DNA of 6,986 bases from Gammaproteobacteria bacterium (GTDB lineage: Bacteria; Pseudomonadota; Gammaproteobacteria; Xanthomonadales; Xanthomonadaceae), in NCBI GenBank assembly GCA_025360985.1, contig JANYBA010000355.1, positions 1 to 6,986 of the forward strand, written 5' to 3'. Position numbers and translations under genes: made by a program. This document shows positions 1 to 6,986 of this stretch, piece after piece. The notes below the pieces were generated by a model. It had not been told where the DNA came from. It saw nothing but the letters and a program-made list of their open reading frames with translations, and made no database searches. The number at the start of each line of letters is the position of its first letter. The first letter of the stretch is position 1.

Positions 1-468
1 TTGGTCGGCATCGCGCCGGACGGATGCCAATTCCGGGTCGTGCGGGTCGGTCGCGACAGCGATCGACAGCTGCAGCTGCCGGTGGAAATCGAAATAACGC
101 TGCAAGCCGCTTACGCCGTCGAAGAACTGGGCGAAACGCACGCGCTCGTCGACGCCGTGGCAGGCTTGCATGAATTGCGCCTGGACCGCGTCCCACACCG
201 CCAGTTCCAGCTCGGTATGGATCAACTCGCACGACTTGCGCTTGTCCAACCGGGTGTGCAGGCGCTTGGCCTCGGCGGTGTTCTTGGCCACGCTGCCGAG
301 TACGGTATGGCGCGCGCGTTCGCTCTGTTGCGCCCGCTCGATTTCGCGCACGGCTTCTTCCCGCGCCTGGCGCTTGCGATCGGCAATCAGCGCCAGCCAG
401 ACGCCCACGAACACCCCCACGATTCCCGCCAGCGTCTGGACTAAAAAATCAGCGAGGGCGGAACTCAC
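1..468 (-). CDS. Unrecognised membrane-anchored protein, 3' end off the window
   Basis: I do not recognise this gene. Reading the minus strand from a GTG at 466-468 gives 156 codons without a stop before the window edge, so the C-terminus is missing. Residues about 9-29 (LVQTLAGIVGVFVGVWLALIA) form one clear hydrophobic membrane helix. It is followed at once by a basic patch (RKRQAR, 31-36) and a charged, probably helical or coiled-coil stretch to about residue 80. By the positive-inside rule the body should be cytoplasmic. The rest is soluble-looking, with a WDAVQAQF segment near 92-99 and an aromatic-rich RFAQFFDG segment near 111-118. GTG is chosen because it lies 31 nt after the preceding stop and just before the membrane helix; no good Shine-Dalgarno is visible, so translation may be coupled to the gene before it. 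An open frame on the opposite strand in the same codon register is its shadow. Coding status is fairly sure; function unknown. Confidence 0.72.
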   Translation of the reverse strand, partial: MSSALADFLVQTLAGIVGVFVGVWLALIADRKRQAREEAVREIERAQQSERARHTVLGSVAKNTAEAKRLHTRLDKRKSCELIHTELELAVWDAVQAQFMQACHGVDERVRFAQFFDGVSGLQRYFDFHRQLQLSIAVATDPHDPELASVRRDADQ

Positions 469-499
469 GGTGGCTAGGGATGGGCGTTGCCCAGCCGGC

Positions 500-781
500 T
501 CAGCTGGTCGCAGTCGCGATCGTCGGATCGATGACGCGCGCAATCCGGACGACGCTGCTGACCGGAATGCCGCACAAGCGGCCGTGCTCGCGGATCAGGT
601 CCTCGTCAGGCGCCAGGTAGACGCAGTAGATCTTGTCGGCGGTCACGAAGCTCTCCAGCCACTGGATATCGACGCCGAGGTCGGCCAGCACGCCGACGGA
701 TTTTCGTCCCACGGCTTGCAAATCCGACAGGCTCATCTTGCCCACGCCGGGAATATTGCGCTCGACTACGTACTTGTTCAT
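500..781 (-). CDS. DUF4242-family small protein (SCO4226-like, possible nickel binding)
   Basis: This is a 93-residue protein with no signal peptide or membrane segment, so probably cytoplasmic. The pattern matches DUF4242: a KYVVER opening strand (3-8) followed by IPG (10-12), a central IQWLESFVTADKIYCVY block (39-55) with APDE (57-60), REHG (64-67), and a closing VIDP (83-86). That is essentially the whole length of the domain. The family is represented by Streptomyces SCO4226, described as a small ferredoxin-like-fold nickel-binding protein; whether this copy binds metal is inference. The ATG at 779-781 is chosen over an in-frame ATG 33 nt upstream because GAGGA (787-791) sits 5 nt before it and the family begins at this methionine. 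It follows purA by 66 nt and precedes the membrane-protein gene by 31 nt. Family assignment is from remembered sequence patterns. Confidence 0.8.
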   Translation of the reverse strand: MNKYVVERNIPGVGKMSLSDLQAVGRKSVGVLADLGVDIQWLESFVTADKIYCVYLAPDEDLIREHGRLCGIPVSSVVRIARVIDPTIATATS

Positions 782-816
782 GGCAGTCCTCGCCTCCGCT
801 GATTCAAGGCGCAACC

Positions 817-846
817 ACTATAGACCGCTCCCCGCGCGATCTGCAA
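817..846 (-). promoter_or_regulatory. Candidate promoter for the DUF4242 gene
   Basis: The 66-nt purA-DUF4242 gap carries TATAGT at 817-822 (five of six matches to the -10 consensus), which would start a transcript near 810, about 29 nt before the ATG. The upstream partner is poor: TTTGCA lies 19 bp away (four of six matches), and at the ideal 17 bp the match is only three of six. If real, it would allow the two downstream genes to be expressed apart from purA. No terminator for purA is visible in the gap, so read-through from purA is equally possible. Confidence 0.35.
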
Positions 847-847
847 A

Positions 848-2219
<1,372 letters not shown>

Positions 2220-2235
2220 GGGCCTGGGCGCGACC

Positions 2236-3108
2236 TCAGCGTTTGTCGCTGCCCATGTAGCGCAGGAACTCCGAATTCGGGTCCAGCACCATCACCGTCT
2301 TGCCGTCGGCCATCGACTTCCGGTAGGCCTCGAGGCTGCGGTAGAAGGCGTAGAACTCGGCGTCTTGGCCGTAGGCGGCGGCGCCGATCTCGGCGGCGCG
2401 GCCATCGCCTTCGCCGCGCAGCTTCTGGGCGTCGCGCTCGGCGTCGGCGACCAGCACGCGGCTCTGGCGCTCGGCCTCGGCGCGGATGCCTTCGGCGGCC
2501 TGGGTGCCTTCGGCGACCAGGGCATTGGCGACCTGCTGGCGCTCGCTGCGCATGCGGTCGTAGACGGAGTTGAGGATCTGGCTGTCCTGCGGCAGGTTGA
2601 TGCGCTTGATGCGCACGTCCAGCACTTCGATGCCGAGCGTCGCGGCGCCGGCATTGATGTTGGCGAGCAGGCGACCGGTCAGGTCGGAGCGGCCGCTGGA
2701 CACCACTTCGGCGAGCGCCAGCTGGTTGATCTCGTTGCGCAGGGCGTTCTTGACGATCGGCGTCAGGCGCTGCTTGGCGGCCATCTCGTCGCCGCCGCTG
2801 GCGGCGCGATAGAAGGTCAGCACGTCCTTGATCTGCCACTTCACGAAGAAGTCGACTTCGACGTCCTTCTTTTCGGCGGTCAGGTAGCGCTCGGGCGCGT
2901 CGTCGAGCGAGAGGATGCGGCGGTCGAACTTGCGCACCGTCTCGACCATCGGCCACTTCGCGTGCAGGCCGGGCGCGAGGTCGGTGCGGGCGACCTTGCC
3001 GAGGTTGAGCACGATCGCGGTCTGGCCTTCGTTGACCACGAACAGGGAGCTGAAGGCGAGCAGCAGCACGCCGACCAGCGCGAACATCAGGATCTGGATA
3101 TTGCGCAT
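2236..3108 (-). CDS. hflC: HflC, membrane SPFH-domain partner of HflK
   Basis: HflC pairs with HflK in a large inner-membrane complex that surrounds the FtsH protease and modulates its degradation of membrane proteins and, in E. coli, of phage lambda CII. The 290 residues show an N-terminal membrane anchor (about 5-25), then VVNEGQTAIVLNLGKV opening the SPFH/band 7 domain, KKDVEVDFFVKWQI in its core, and LGIEVLDVRIKRINLP. A long Ala/Glu/Arg-rich helix follows, and the protein closes with DPNSEFLRYM. It is about 44 residues shorter than E. coli HflC as I remember it; the gap falls before LGIEVLDVRIK, where the E. coli protein carries a long loop. The frame is open upstream to 3420, but the ATG at 3106-3108 is chosen because it is 1 nt after the hflK stop, has GGGGGA 7 nt upstream, and starts just before the anchor. 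It is translationally coupled to hflK. Confidence 0.96.
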   Translation of the reverse strand: MRNIQILMFALVGVLLLAFSSLFVVNEGQTAIVLNLGKVARTDLAPGLHAKWPMVETVRKFDRRILSLDDAPERYLTAEKKDVEVDFFVKWQIKDVLTFYRAASGGDEMAAKQRLTPIVKNALRNEINQLALAEVVSSGRSDLTGRLLANINAGAATLGIEVLDVRIKRINLPQDSQILNSVYDRMRSERQQVANALVAEGTQAAEGIRAEAERQSRVLVADAERDAQKLRGEGDGRAAEIGAAAYGQDAEFYAFYRSLEAYRKSMADGKTVMVLDPNSEFLRYMGSDKR

Positions 3109-3109
3109 G

Positions 3110-4216
3110 TCAGCGTCCCCCTTCCCGGCCGGCCGCACGCGGCGGGCGTCCGTCGGTACCGTTGTCGTCGTCGGATGGCGCGGCCGGCGCGGTGGCGCGC
3201 ACCGCCGGCAGCGGCGACAGCGATGGCGCCGCACCCGCCGGGGTGTTGCCGAGCGGCAGGTAGAAGACGTTGTTGTGGCCGGAGATGACGCGCGTGCTGC
3301 TGTTGGCCAGCACTTCCTGCATGGTCTCCAGGTACAGGCGCTTGCGCGTGACTTCCGGCGCGCGCCGGTACTGCGTGACCAGCTGGGTGAAGCGCTGGGC
3401 GTCGCCCTCGGCCTTGGCAATCGTCGCCAGCCGGTAGCCCTCGGCCTCGGTCACGGTGCGGGCAACGGCGCCGCGCGCTTCCGGCACGATCTTGCTGGCG
3501 TAGGCGCGGGCCTGGTTGATGATGCTGTTCTTCTTTTCGCGGGCGCTGATCGCTTCGTCGAAGGCGCTCTTGACCTCATCCGGCGGCCGGGCGTCGGGCA
3601 GGTTGAACTGGGTGACGGTCAGGCCGGTGTGGTAGCGGTTGAGCGCGTCCTGCAGGTGCTGGCTGGCCGAAGAGACCAGCTTGTCGCGCTCGAACAGCAC
3701 GACGTCCATGGTGTTGTTGCCGACCGCTTCGCGCACGGCGCTCTCGGCGGCGTTCTGCAAGGTCTCGCGGCCCTGCTGGCGTTGGCCGTCGTCGCTGCGG
3801 TCGTCGCGGAAACCGAACAGGTACAGGCGCGGATCGCTGATCACGTACTGGGCGTTGAGCTTGATGTCGACGATGTTCTCGTCCTTGGTCAGCACGCGCA
3901 CGGTGTCTTCGAGGGTTTCGACCTTGGTCGCGTCGATCACCGTGGCGGTCTCGATCGGCCACGGCCACTTGAAGTTCGGCCCGGGCTGCATCACCCGGCT
4001 GAAGGCGCCGAAGCGCAGCACGACGCCGCGTTGGCGTTCGTCGATCAACTTGAAGCAGTTGAACAGCACCAGCACCGCCAGGATCGGGATCGCCCAGCCC
4101 AGCGGACTCTGGCCGCCACCCATCGAACCGCGCAGACGCTGCAACCATTGCTCGATCGGATTGCCCGGGCTCTTGCCGCGCCAGGGGTCGCCTTTACCGG
4201 GGGTGTTCCAGGCCAT
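3110..4216 (-). CDS. hflK: HflK, membrane SPFH-domain subunit of the FtsH-modulating complex
   Basis: HflK alternates with HflC in the membrane-anchored cage around FtsH. The 368 residues begin with a Gly/Pro-rich cytoplasmic tail (MAWNTPGKGDPW, then GSMGGGQS). One membrane helix follows at about 39-57, then the SPFH/band 7 domain starting at IDERQRGVVLRFGAF and containing QPGPNFKWPWPIE (77-89), DARPPDEVKSAFDEAI (208-223), and a long helical region ending in APEVTRKRLYLETMQEVL (286-303). The C-terminal 45 residues are low-complexity Pro/Ala and probably disordered. Compared with E. coli HflK, about ten extra charged residues seem to be inserted near 137-150 (RDDRSDDGQRQQGR). The ATG at 4214-4216 has GGAG (4222-4225) 5 nt upstream. 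The 36-nt gap after hflX includes a small 5-bp hairpin at 4235-4247. HflC follows after 1 nt. Confidence 0.97.
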   Translation of the reverse strand: MAWNTPGKGDPWRGKSPGNPIEQWLQRLRGSMGGGQSPLGWAIPILAVLVLFNCFKLIDERQRGVVLRFGAFSRVMQPGPNFKWPWPIETATVIDATKVETLEDTVRVLTKDENIVDIKLNAQYVISDPRLYLFGFRDDRSDDGQRQQGRETLQNAAESAVREAVGNNTMDVVLFERDKLVSSASQHLQDALNRYHTGLTVTQFNLPDARPPDEVKSAFDEAISAREKKNSIINQARAYASKIVPEARGAVARTVTEAEGYRLATIAKAEGDAQRFTQLVTQYRRAPEVTRKRLYLETMQEVLANSSTRVISGHNNVFYLPLGNTPAGAAPSLSPLPAVRATAPAAPSDDDNGTDGRPPRAAGREGGR

Positions 4217-4252
4217 GCTTGCTCCGTCGCGGGGCGGCGATCCGCCGGCGCT

Positions 4253-5575
4253 TCAAGGGGTATGAGGATTGTAGGTAGGGGCGACGGGAGCCACAAGCAA
4301 GAGTGCCTGCAGCGATTCATCGCTGAACTCGCTCGCCAGCCGGCGCAATACCGGCTCCGGGAGGTCGAGTTGCAGCGCCCAACCGTGTTCGTCGGCCGAT
4401 TCGCCGGCCACCGCGCCCAGGGCGTGCAGGCGGGCGCGCAGGCGGCCCTGTGCCGGGGCGAGTTGCAGTTTGGCGCGGATCCGGCCTTCGCCCAGTTGCG
4501 TCGCCAGCGCCTGGCGCAAGGAATCCAGGCCTTCACCGGACTTGGCCGAGACCCAGAACGTCGCCGGGGCCTTGGCCGCGAGGCCGCTCGCGAGCAGGTC
4601 GATCTTGTTGTACACGCGCCACTGCGGGATGTCGCCAGCGCCGATTTCGGCCAGTACGGCGTTGACCTGGGCGATGCGCTCGTCGGCCTGCGGATCGGCG
4701 GCATCGACCACGTGCAGCAACAGGTCGGCTTCGCGCGCCTCGGACAGGGTCGAGCGGAACGCCGCGACGAGGTCGTGCGGCAGGTCGCGGACGAATCCGA
4801 CCGTATCCGACAGCGCGACCGGCGTGGCGGCGCCGGCCAGGCGGCGCACGGTCGGGTCGAGCGTGGCGAACAGGCGGTCGGCAGCGTAGACGCCAGCGCC
4901 GGTCAGGGCGTTGAACAAGGTGGACTTGCCGGCATTGGTGTAACCGATCAGGGCGACCTTGGGCATGGCATTGCGGATGCGCGCGCGGCGCATCTGGGTG
5001 CGCTGCACTTCGACCTTTTCGAGGCGCGCCTGCAGTTGCTCGCGTCGCTTCTGCAACAGGCGGCGATCGAGCTCGAGCCGGGTCTCGCCCGGGCCGCGCA
5101 GGCCGATCGAACCGCCGCGCTGGCTGTCCAGGCCGCTGCGACCGTGCACGAGGCGGGCGGCGACATGGCCGAGTTGGGCGAGTTCGACCTGGAGCTTGCC
5201 TTCGTGGGATACGGCGCGCTGAGCGAAGATGTCGAGGATCAATCCGGTGCGATCGACCACGCGCCGACCGAGATCCTTCGACAAGTTGCGTTCCTGCACC
5301 GGACTCAGGCTGTGGTTGACCAGGACGAGATCGGCTTCGCTGGCCGCGCAGGCCGCGCGCAGTTCCTCGACCTTGCCGCTGCCCAGGTAATGCGAGGCGC
5401 TCGGGCGTTCGATCCGCGCCAGGATCGTGCCGACGACGTCCGCTCCCGCGGATCGCGCGAGTTCGACGAATTCTTCGAGCAGGCCTGGGTCCTGGGAGCC
5501 GGGCGCGTGCGGTTGCACCAGCAGCGCTTTCTCGCGCCGGCGTCCGGAGGGATTATCGACAGGATCGGGCGTCAA
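4253..5575 (-). CDS. hflX: HflX, ribosome-splitting GTPase
   Basis: HflX is a GTPase that binds the 50S subunit and splits stalled or idle 70S ribosomes, notably under heat stress. The 440 residues carry the N-terminal HflX domain with YLGSGKVEEL (63-72) and VDRTGLILDIFAQRA (107-121). The glycine-rich linker RGPGETRLELDRR (160-172) leads into a coiled coil. The GTPase domain has G1 GYTNAGKST (211-219), switch I FATLDPT (236-242), G3 DTVGF (257-261), G4 NKID (323-326) and G5 SAKSGEG (343-349). All nucleotide-binding motifs are intact. The best start is a TTG at 5573-5575, 3 nt after the hfq stop, with only a weak GAG upstream, so translation is probably coupled to hfq. No ATG lies near the expected N-terminus. 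E. coli HflX is about 426 residues, so length fits. The last codons may overlap a promoter for hflK. Confidence 0.97.
   Translation of the reverse strand: MTPDPVDNPSGRRREKALLVQPHAPGSQDPGLLEEFVELARSAGADVVGTILARIERPSASHYLGSGKVEELRAACAASEADLVLVNHSLSPVQERNLSKDLGRRVVDRTGLILDIFAQRAVSHEGKLQVELAQLGHVAARLVHGRSGLDSQRGGSIGLRGPGETRLELDRRLLQKRREQLQARLEKVEVQRTQMRRARIRNAMPKVALIGYTNAGKSTLFNALTGAGVYAADRLFATLDPTVRRLAGAATPVALSDTVGFVRDLPHDLVAAFRSTLSEAREADLLLHVVDAADPQADERIAQVNAVLAEIGAGDIPQWRVYNKIDLLASGLAAKAPATFWVSAKSGEGLDSLRQALATQLGEGRIRAKLQLAPAQGRLRARLHALGAVAGESADEHGWALQLDLPEPVLRRLASEFSDESLQALLLVAPVAPTYNPHTP
4268..4296 (-). promoter_or_regulatory. Possible internal promoter for hflKC
   Basis: Inside the last codons of hflX, TTGTGG (4291-4296) and TACAAT (4268-4273) are spaced exactly 17 bp. 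They match the sigma-70 consensus at three and five of six positions. Transcription would begin near 4261, giving a leader of about 45 nt to the hflK ATG. It could let hflKC be expressed without hfq and hflX. The match could be chance within coding sequence. Confidence 0.3.
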
Positions 5576-5578
5576 GGA

Positions 5579-5866
5579 TCACTCGTCTTGCTCGCTGCTG
5601 CTGTCGTCGGCGTGCTCGTGTTCGCCGGTCGCCGAGCCGTGTCCGGCGCCAGGACCGATGTGGACGTTGCGGACCGGCACGACGGTGGAGATCGCGTGCT
5701 TGTAAACCATCTGGCTGACGGTGTTGCGCAGCAGGACCACGAACTGGTCGAAGCTCTCGATCGTGCCCTGCAGCTTGATGCCGTTGACCAGGAAAACCGC
5801 GACCGGGACGCGTTCGCGGCGCAGTGCATTCAGGAAAGGATCCTGCAAGGATTGGCCTTTGGTCAT
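5579..5866 (-). CDS. hfq: RNA chaperone Hfq
   Basis: Hfq is a ring-shaped homohexamer of the Sm fold that anneals small RNAs to mRNAs. The 95-residue protein has the N-terminal [17 protein letters not shown], including proximal-face Gln8 and the rim RRER (16-19). Sm1 spans about 21-51 with NGIKLQG and SFDQFVVLL. Sm2 contains the KH motif in [10 protein letters not shown] (55-64). The core is almost identical to the known proteins. The C-terminus from about residue 70 is Gly/His-rich and ends in a strongly acidic tip (DDSSSEQDE). The ATG at 5864-5866 is chosen because GGGAG (5873-5877) lies 6 nt upstream and the family starts with this [11 protein letters not shown]; an in-frame ATG 51 nt farther upstream would add a 17-residue tail not seen in Hfq. 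It follows miaA by 79 nt and hflX starts 3 nt after its stop. Confidence 0.99.
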   Translation of the reverse strand: MTKGQSLQDPFLNALRRERVPVAVFLVNGIKLQGTIESFDQFVVLLRNTVSQMVYKHAISTVVPVRNVHIGPGAGHGSATGEHEHADDSSSEQDE

Positions 5867-5945
5867 GTTGGACTCCCATTTTCTAGTGGCGCGCCAACTG
5901 GCGCGATCTGCGGCCAAAGGGTCCAGGCCGCCAATGAAGCGTTCG
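5867..5945 (-). promoter_or_regulatory. hfq leader: dyad, hairpin and A-rich ribosome-binding segment
   Basis: The miaA-hfq gap holds three visible elements. Reading toward hfq, the first is a 6-bp hairpin GCGGCC/GGCCGC with a 10-nt loop (5910-5931). The second is a perfect 16-bp dyad (5890-5905; plus strand CGCGCCAA, centre, TTGGCGCG complement). The third is an A-rich run AGAAAA directly before the GGGAG Shine-Dalgarno. No T-tract follows either hairpin, so neither looks like a terminator, and no convincing promoter lies inside the gap. Hfq is known to repress its own mRNA in E. coli through leader binding; A-rich sequence by the ribosome site is the type of sequence bound by its distal face. 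Use here is inference. Confidence 0.4.
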
Positions 5946-6905
5946 CTACTCTACACGGCCCCCGGGCTGGCCGCGAGCGGCGAACAGGGCCAGCGCCGCG
6001 TCCAGCTCACCTTGCTGGCGCAATGGATCGAGCCAGCGGGCGTCGTGTTCGCGCCGCAACCAGGTGAATTGGCGCTTGGCCAACTGCCGGGTCGCGGCGA
6101 TCGCCTGCTCGCGAAAACCGGCGGCGTCGGTCGCGCCGCGCAGGTGCGACCACGCCTGCCGATAACCGACGGCACGCATCGAGGGCAGGTCTTCGTGAAG
6201 ACGCGAGTCCGCCAGGAGGCCGCGCACTTCATCGAGGAATCCGCTCGCCAGCATCTGGTCGAAACGCAGCGCGATCCGTTCGTGCAGGACCGCGCGATCA
6301 TCGGGCGCGAGCACCAGCTTCAACACGCGGAAGGGAAACGGCGCGCCCGGGCCGGCGTCCGCGCCCTGCCAGTCGCTGATCGCCCGGCCGCTGGCGCGAT
6401 AGACTTCCAGCGCACGGGTCACGCGCTGGCTGTCGCCGGCGTGGATGCGCGCGGCGGCGACCGGGTCCACGCGCGCGAGTTCGGCGTGCATGGCCGGCCA
6501 GCCGTGCTCGCCCGCTTCTTCGAGCAAAGCCGCGCGAAGTTCGGGGTCGGCATCAGGCATGTCCGAGAGCCCATCGAACAAGGCGCGAAAATACAGGCCG
6601 GTGCCACCGCACAGGATTGGTATGCGGCCTTGCTTGGCGAGCGCCTGCATTTCCAGCAACGCATCAGTGGCGAACTGCGCGGCCGAATACGGTTCGTGCG
6701 GGTCGCGGATGTCTACCAGCCGGTGCAATGCGCGCTCCTCTCCGGTCGGCTTGGCGCTGCCGATGTCGAGGCCGCGGTAGACCAGGGCCGAATCGACGCT
6801 GATGATCGCCGTGTCGAGTGCACGCGCCCACGCCACCGCCAACGCGGTCTTGCCCGAGGCGGTCGGCCCCATCAGGGCGATGGCCAGTGGGCGTGCGTCT
6901 TCCAT
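5946..6905 (-). CDS. miaA: tRNA dimethylallyltransferase MiaA
   Basis: MiaA transfers a dimethylallyl group to the N6 of adenosine 37 in tRNAs that read codons starting with U; MiaB and others modify it further. The 319 residues show the P-loop GPTASGKT (13-20), the substrate motif [17 protein letters not shown] (38-54), [10 protein letters not shown] (100-109), [12 protein letters not shown] (158-169), [11 protein letters not shown] (242-252) and the C-terminal [12 protein letters not shown] (273-284). Length and motif order are normal. The ATG at 6903-6905 is preferred; a TTG at 6912-6914 in the same frame would add three residues and cannot be excluded. Neither has a good Shine-Dalgarno, and the upstream gene ends 19 nt before, so translational coupling is likely. 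The gene heads the hfq-hflX-hflK-hflC series as in E. coli. Confidence 0.98.
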   Translation of the reverse strand: MEDARPLAIALMGPTASGKTALAVAWARALDTAIISVDSALVYRGLDIGSAKPTGEERALHRLVDIRDPHEPYSAAQFATDALLEMQALAKQGRIPILCGGTGLYFRALFDGLSDMPDADPELRAALLEEAGEHGWPAMHAELARVDPVAAARIHAGDSQRVTRALEVYRASGRAISDWQGADAGPGAPFPFRVLKLVLAPDDRAVLHERIALRFDQMLASGFLDEVRGLLADSRLHEDLPSMRAVGYRQAWSHLRGATDAAGFREQAIAATRQLAKRQFTWLRREHDARWLDPLRQQGELDAALALFAARGQPGGRVE

Positions 6906-6924
6906 CTGGTTCAAGAACCGGAAG

Positions 6925-6986
6925 TCAACTACCGGCTTGGCGCAGCTCGTCCTGCACGGCGTCGAAGGTCCGCTCCATCGCCGGCG
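6925..6986 (-). CDS. C-terminal end of an unidentified gene upstream of miaA
   Basis: The frame ending in TGA at 6925-6927 gives [19 protein letters not shown], after which the window ends. Codon choice (GCC, CTG, GAC, CGC) resembles the neighbouring genes, and the stop lies 19 nt before the miaA ATG. mutL precedes miaA in E. coli, but this tail does not look like the end of MutL to me, so I do not name it. Another minus frame also ends nearby with a TAG at 6931-6933; the chosen frame is preferred on codon use and spacing. Confidence 0.45.
   Translation of the reverse strand, partial: PAMERTFDAVQDELRQAGS

Noticed and set aside
1..444. 147-codon open frame on the plus strand
   Set aside because: In register with the minus-strand membrane protein; it ends where that gene uses a TTA codon. 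The minus frame has a clear membrane helix and a better translation.
481..493. Small inverted repeat TGGGC/GCCCA after the DUF4242 stop
   Set aside because: Only 5 bp with a 3-nt loop and no T-tract; too weak to call a terminator.
782..814. Upstream ATG for the DUF4242 gene adding 11 residues
   Set aside because: The downstream ATG has GAGGA at 5 nt and matches the family start.
3109..3420. Upstream extension of the hflC frame
   Set aside because: The extension overlaps hflK in another frame and lacks family similarity; the ATG after the hflK stop has a good ribosome site and gives a normal N-terminus.
5553..5558. GATAAT box on the minus strand in the hflX 5' coding region
   Set aside because: No acceptable -35 at 16-18 bp and it lies downstream of the hflX start.
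5867..5917. Upstream ATG for hfq adding 17 residues
   Set aside because: No ribosome site, and the Hfq family starts at the downstream ATG with GGGAG at 6 nt.
2915..6067. 1050-codon open frame on the plus strand
   Set aside because: It is antisense to five well-supported genes and in exact codon register with three of them; Arg/Ala-rich low-quality translation; explained by absence of TTA, CTA and TCA codons.
6908..6919. GGTTC/GAACC inverted repeat just before the miaA ATG
   Set aside because: Five-base arms with a two-base centre; expected by chance and not clearly able to fold.

Overview
The window looks like a core chromosomal segment of a high-GC gammaproteobacterium, most likely a member of the Xanthomonadaceae/Lysobacteraceae (Lysobacter-like). 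The basis is the gammaproteobacterial order miaA-hfq-hflX-hflK-hflC-purA, the strongly G/C-biased third codon positions, and an Hfq core that reads like xanthomonad Hfq. The family placement is an inference from remembered sequences, not from a search.

Every gene I can support is on the minus strand, so transcription runs from high to low coordinates. From the right edge the order is: the last 19 codons of an unidentified gene (6925-6986), miaA (5946-6905), hfq (5579-5866), hflX (4253-5575), hflK (3110-4216), hflC (2236-3108), purA (848-2140), a DUF4242-family small protein (500-781), and the first 156 codons of an unrecognised membrane-anchored protein that runs off the left edge (1-468). 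Gaps are 19, 79, 3, 36, 1, 95, 66 and 31 nt. The first six therefore look like one expression unit (tRNA modification, RNA chaperone, ribosome-rescue GTPase, FtsH-regulating membrane complex). The last three look like a second unit starting at purA.

The boundary between the units is the most informative non-coding stretch. The 95-nt hflC-purA gap holds a 16-bp perfect dyad, then an exact TATAAT, then a terminator-like hairpin with a T-tract, and then the purA ribosome binding site 7 nt before ATG. Only 19 nt separate the hairpin from the start codon, too few for a whole promoter. Either purA is transcribed from the TATAAT, so that its mRNA begins with the hairpin, or it depends on read-through. 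Other candidate control sites are a 16-bp dyad and an A-rich/Shine-Dalgarno segment ahead of hfq, a possible internal hflK promoter inside the end of hflX, and a TATAGT box ahead of the DUF4242 gene.

How the genes work together: MiaA modifies tRNAs reading U-starting codons, Hfq matches small RNAs to mRNAs, HflX splits stalled 70S ribosomes under stress, HflK/HflC form the membrane SPFH cage around FtsH, and PurA starts the AMP branch of purine synthesis. I found no mobile element, CRISPR array, tRNA, rRNA or defence system. This is mostly an ordinary housekeeping region; the novelty candidates are the purA leader, the two uncharacterised genes at the left end, and an apparent insertion in HflK. 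Very long open frames on the plus strand are shadows of the minus-strand genes.
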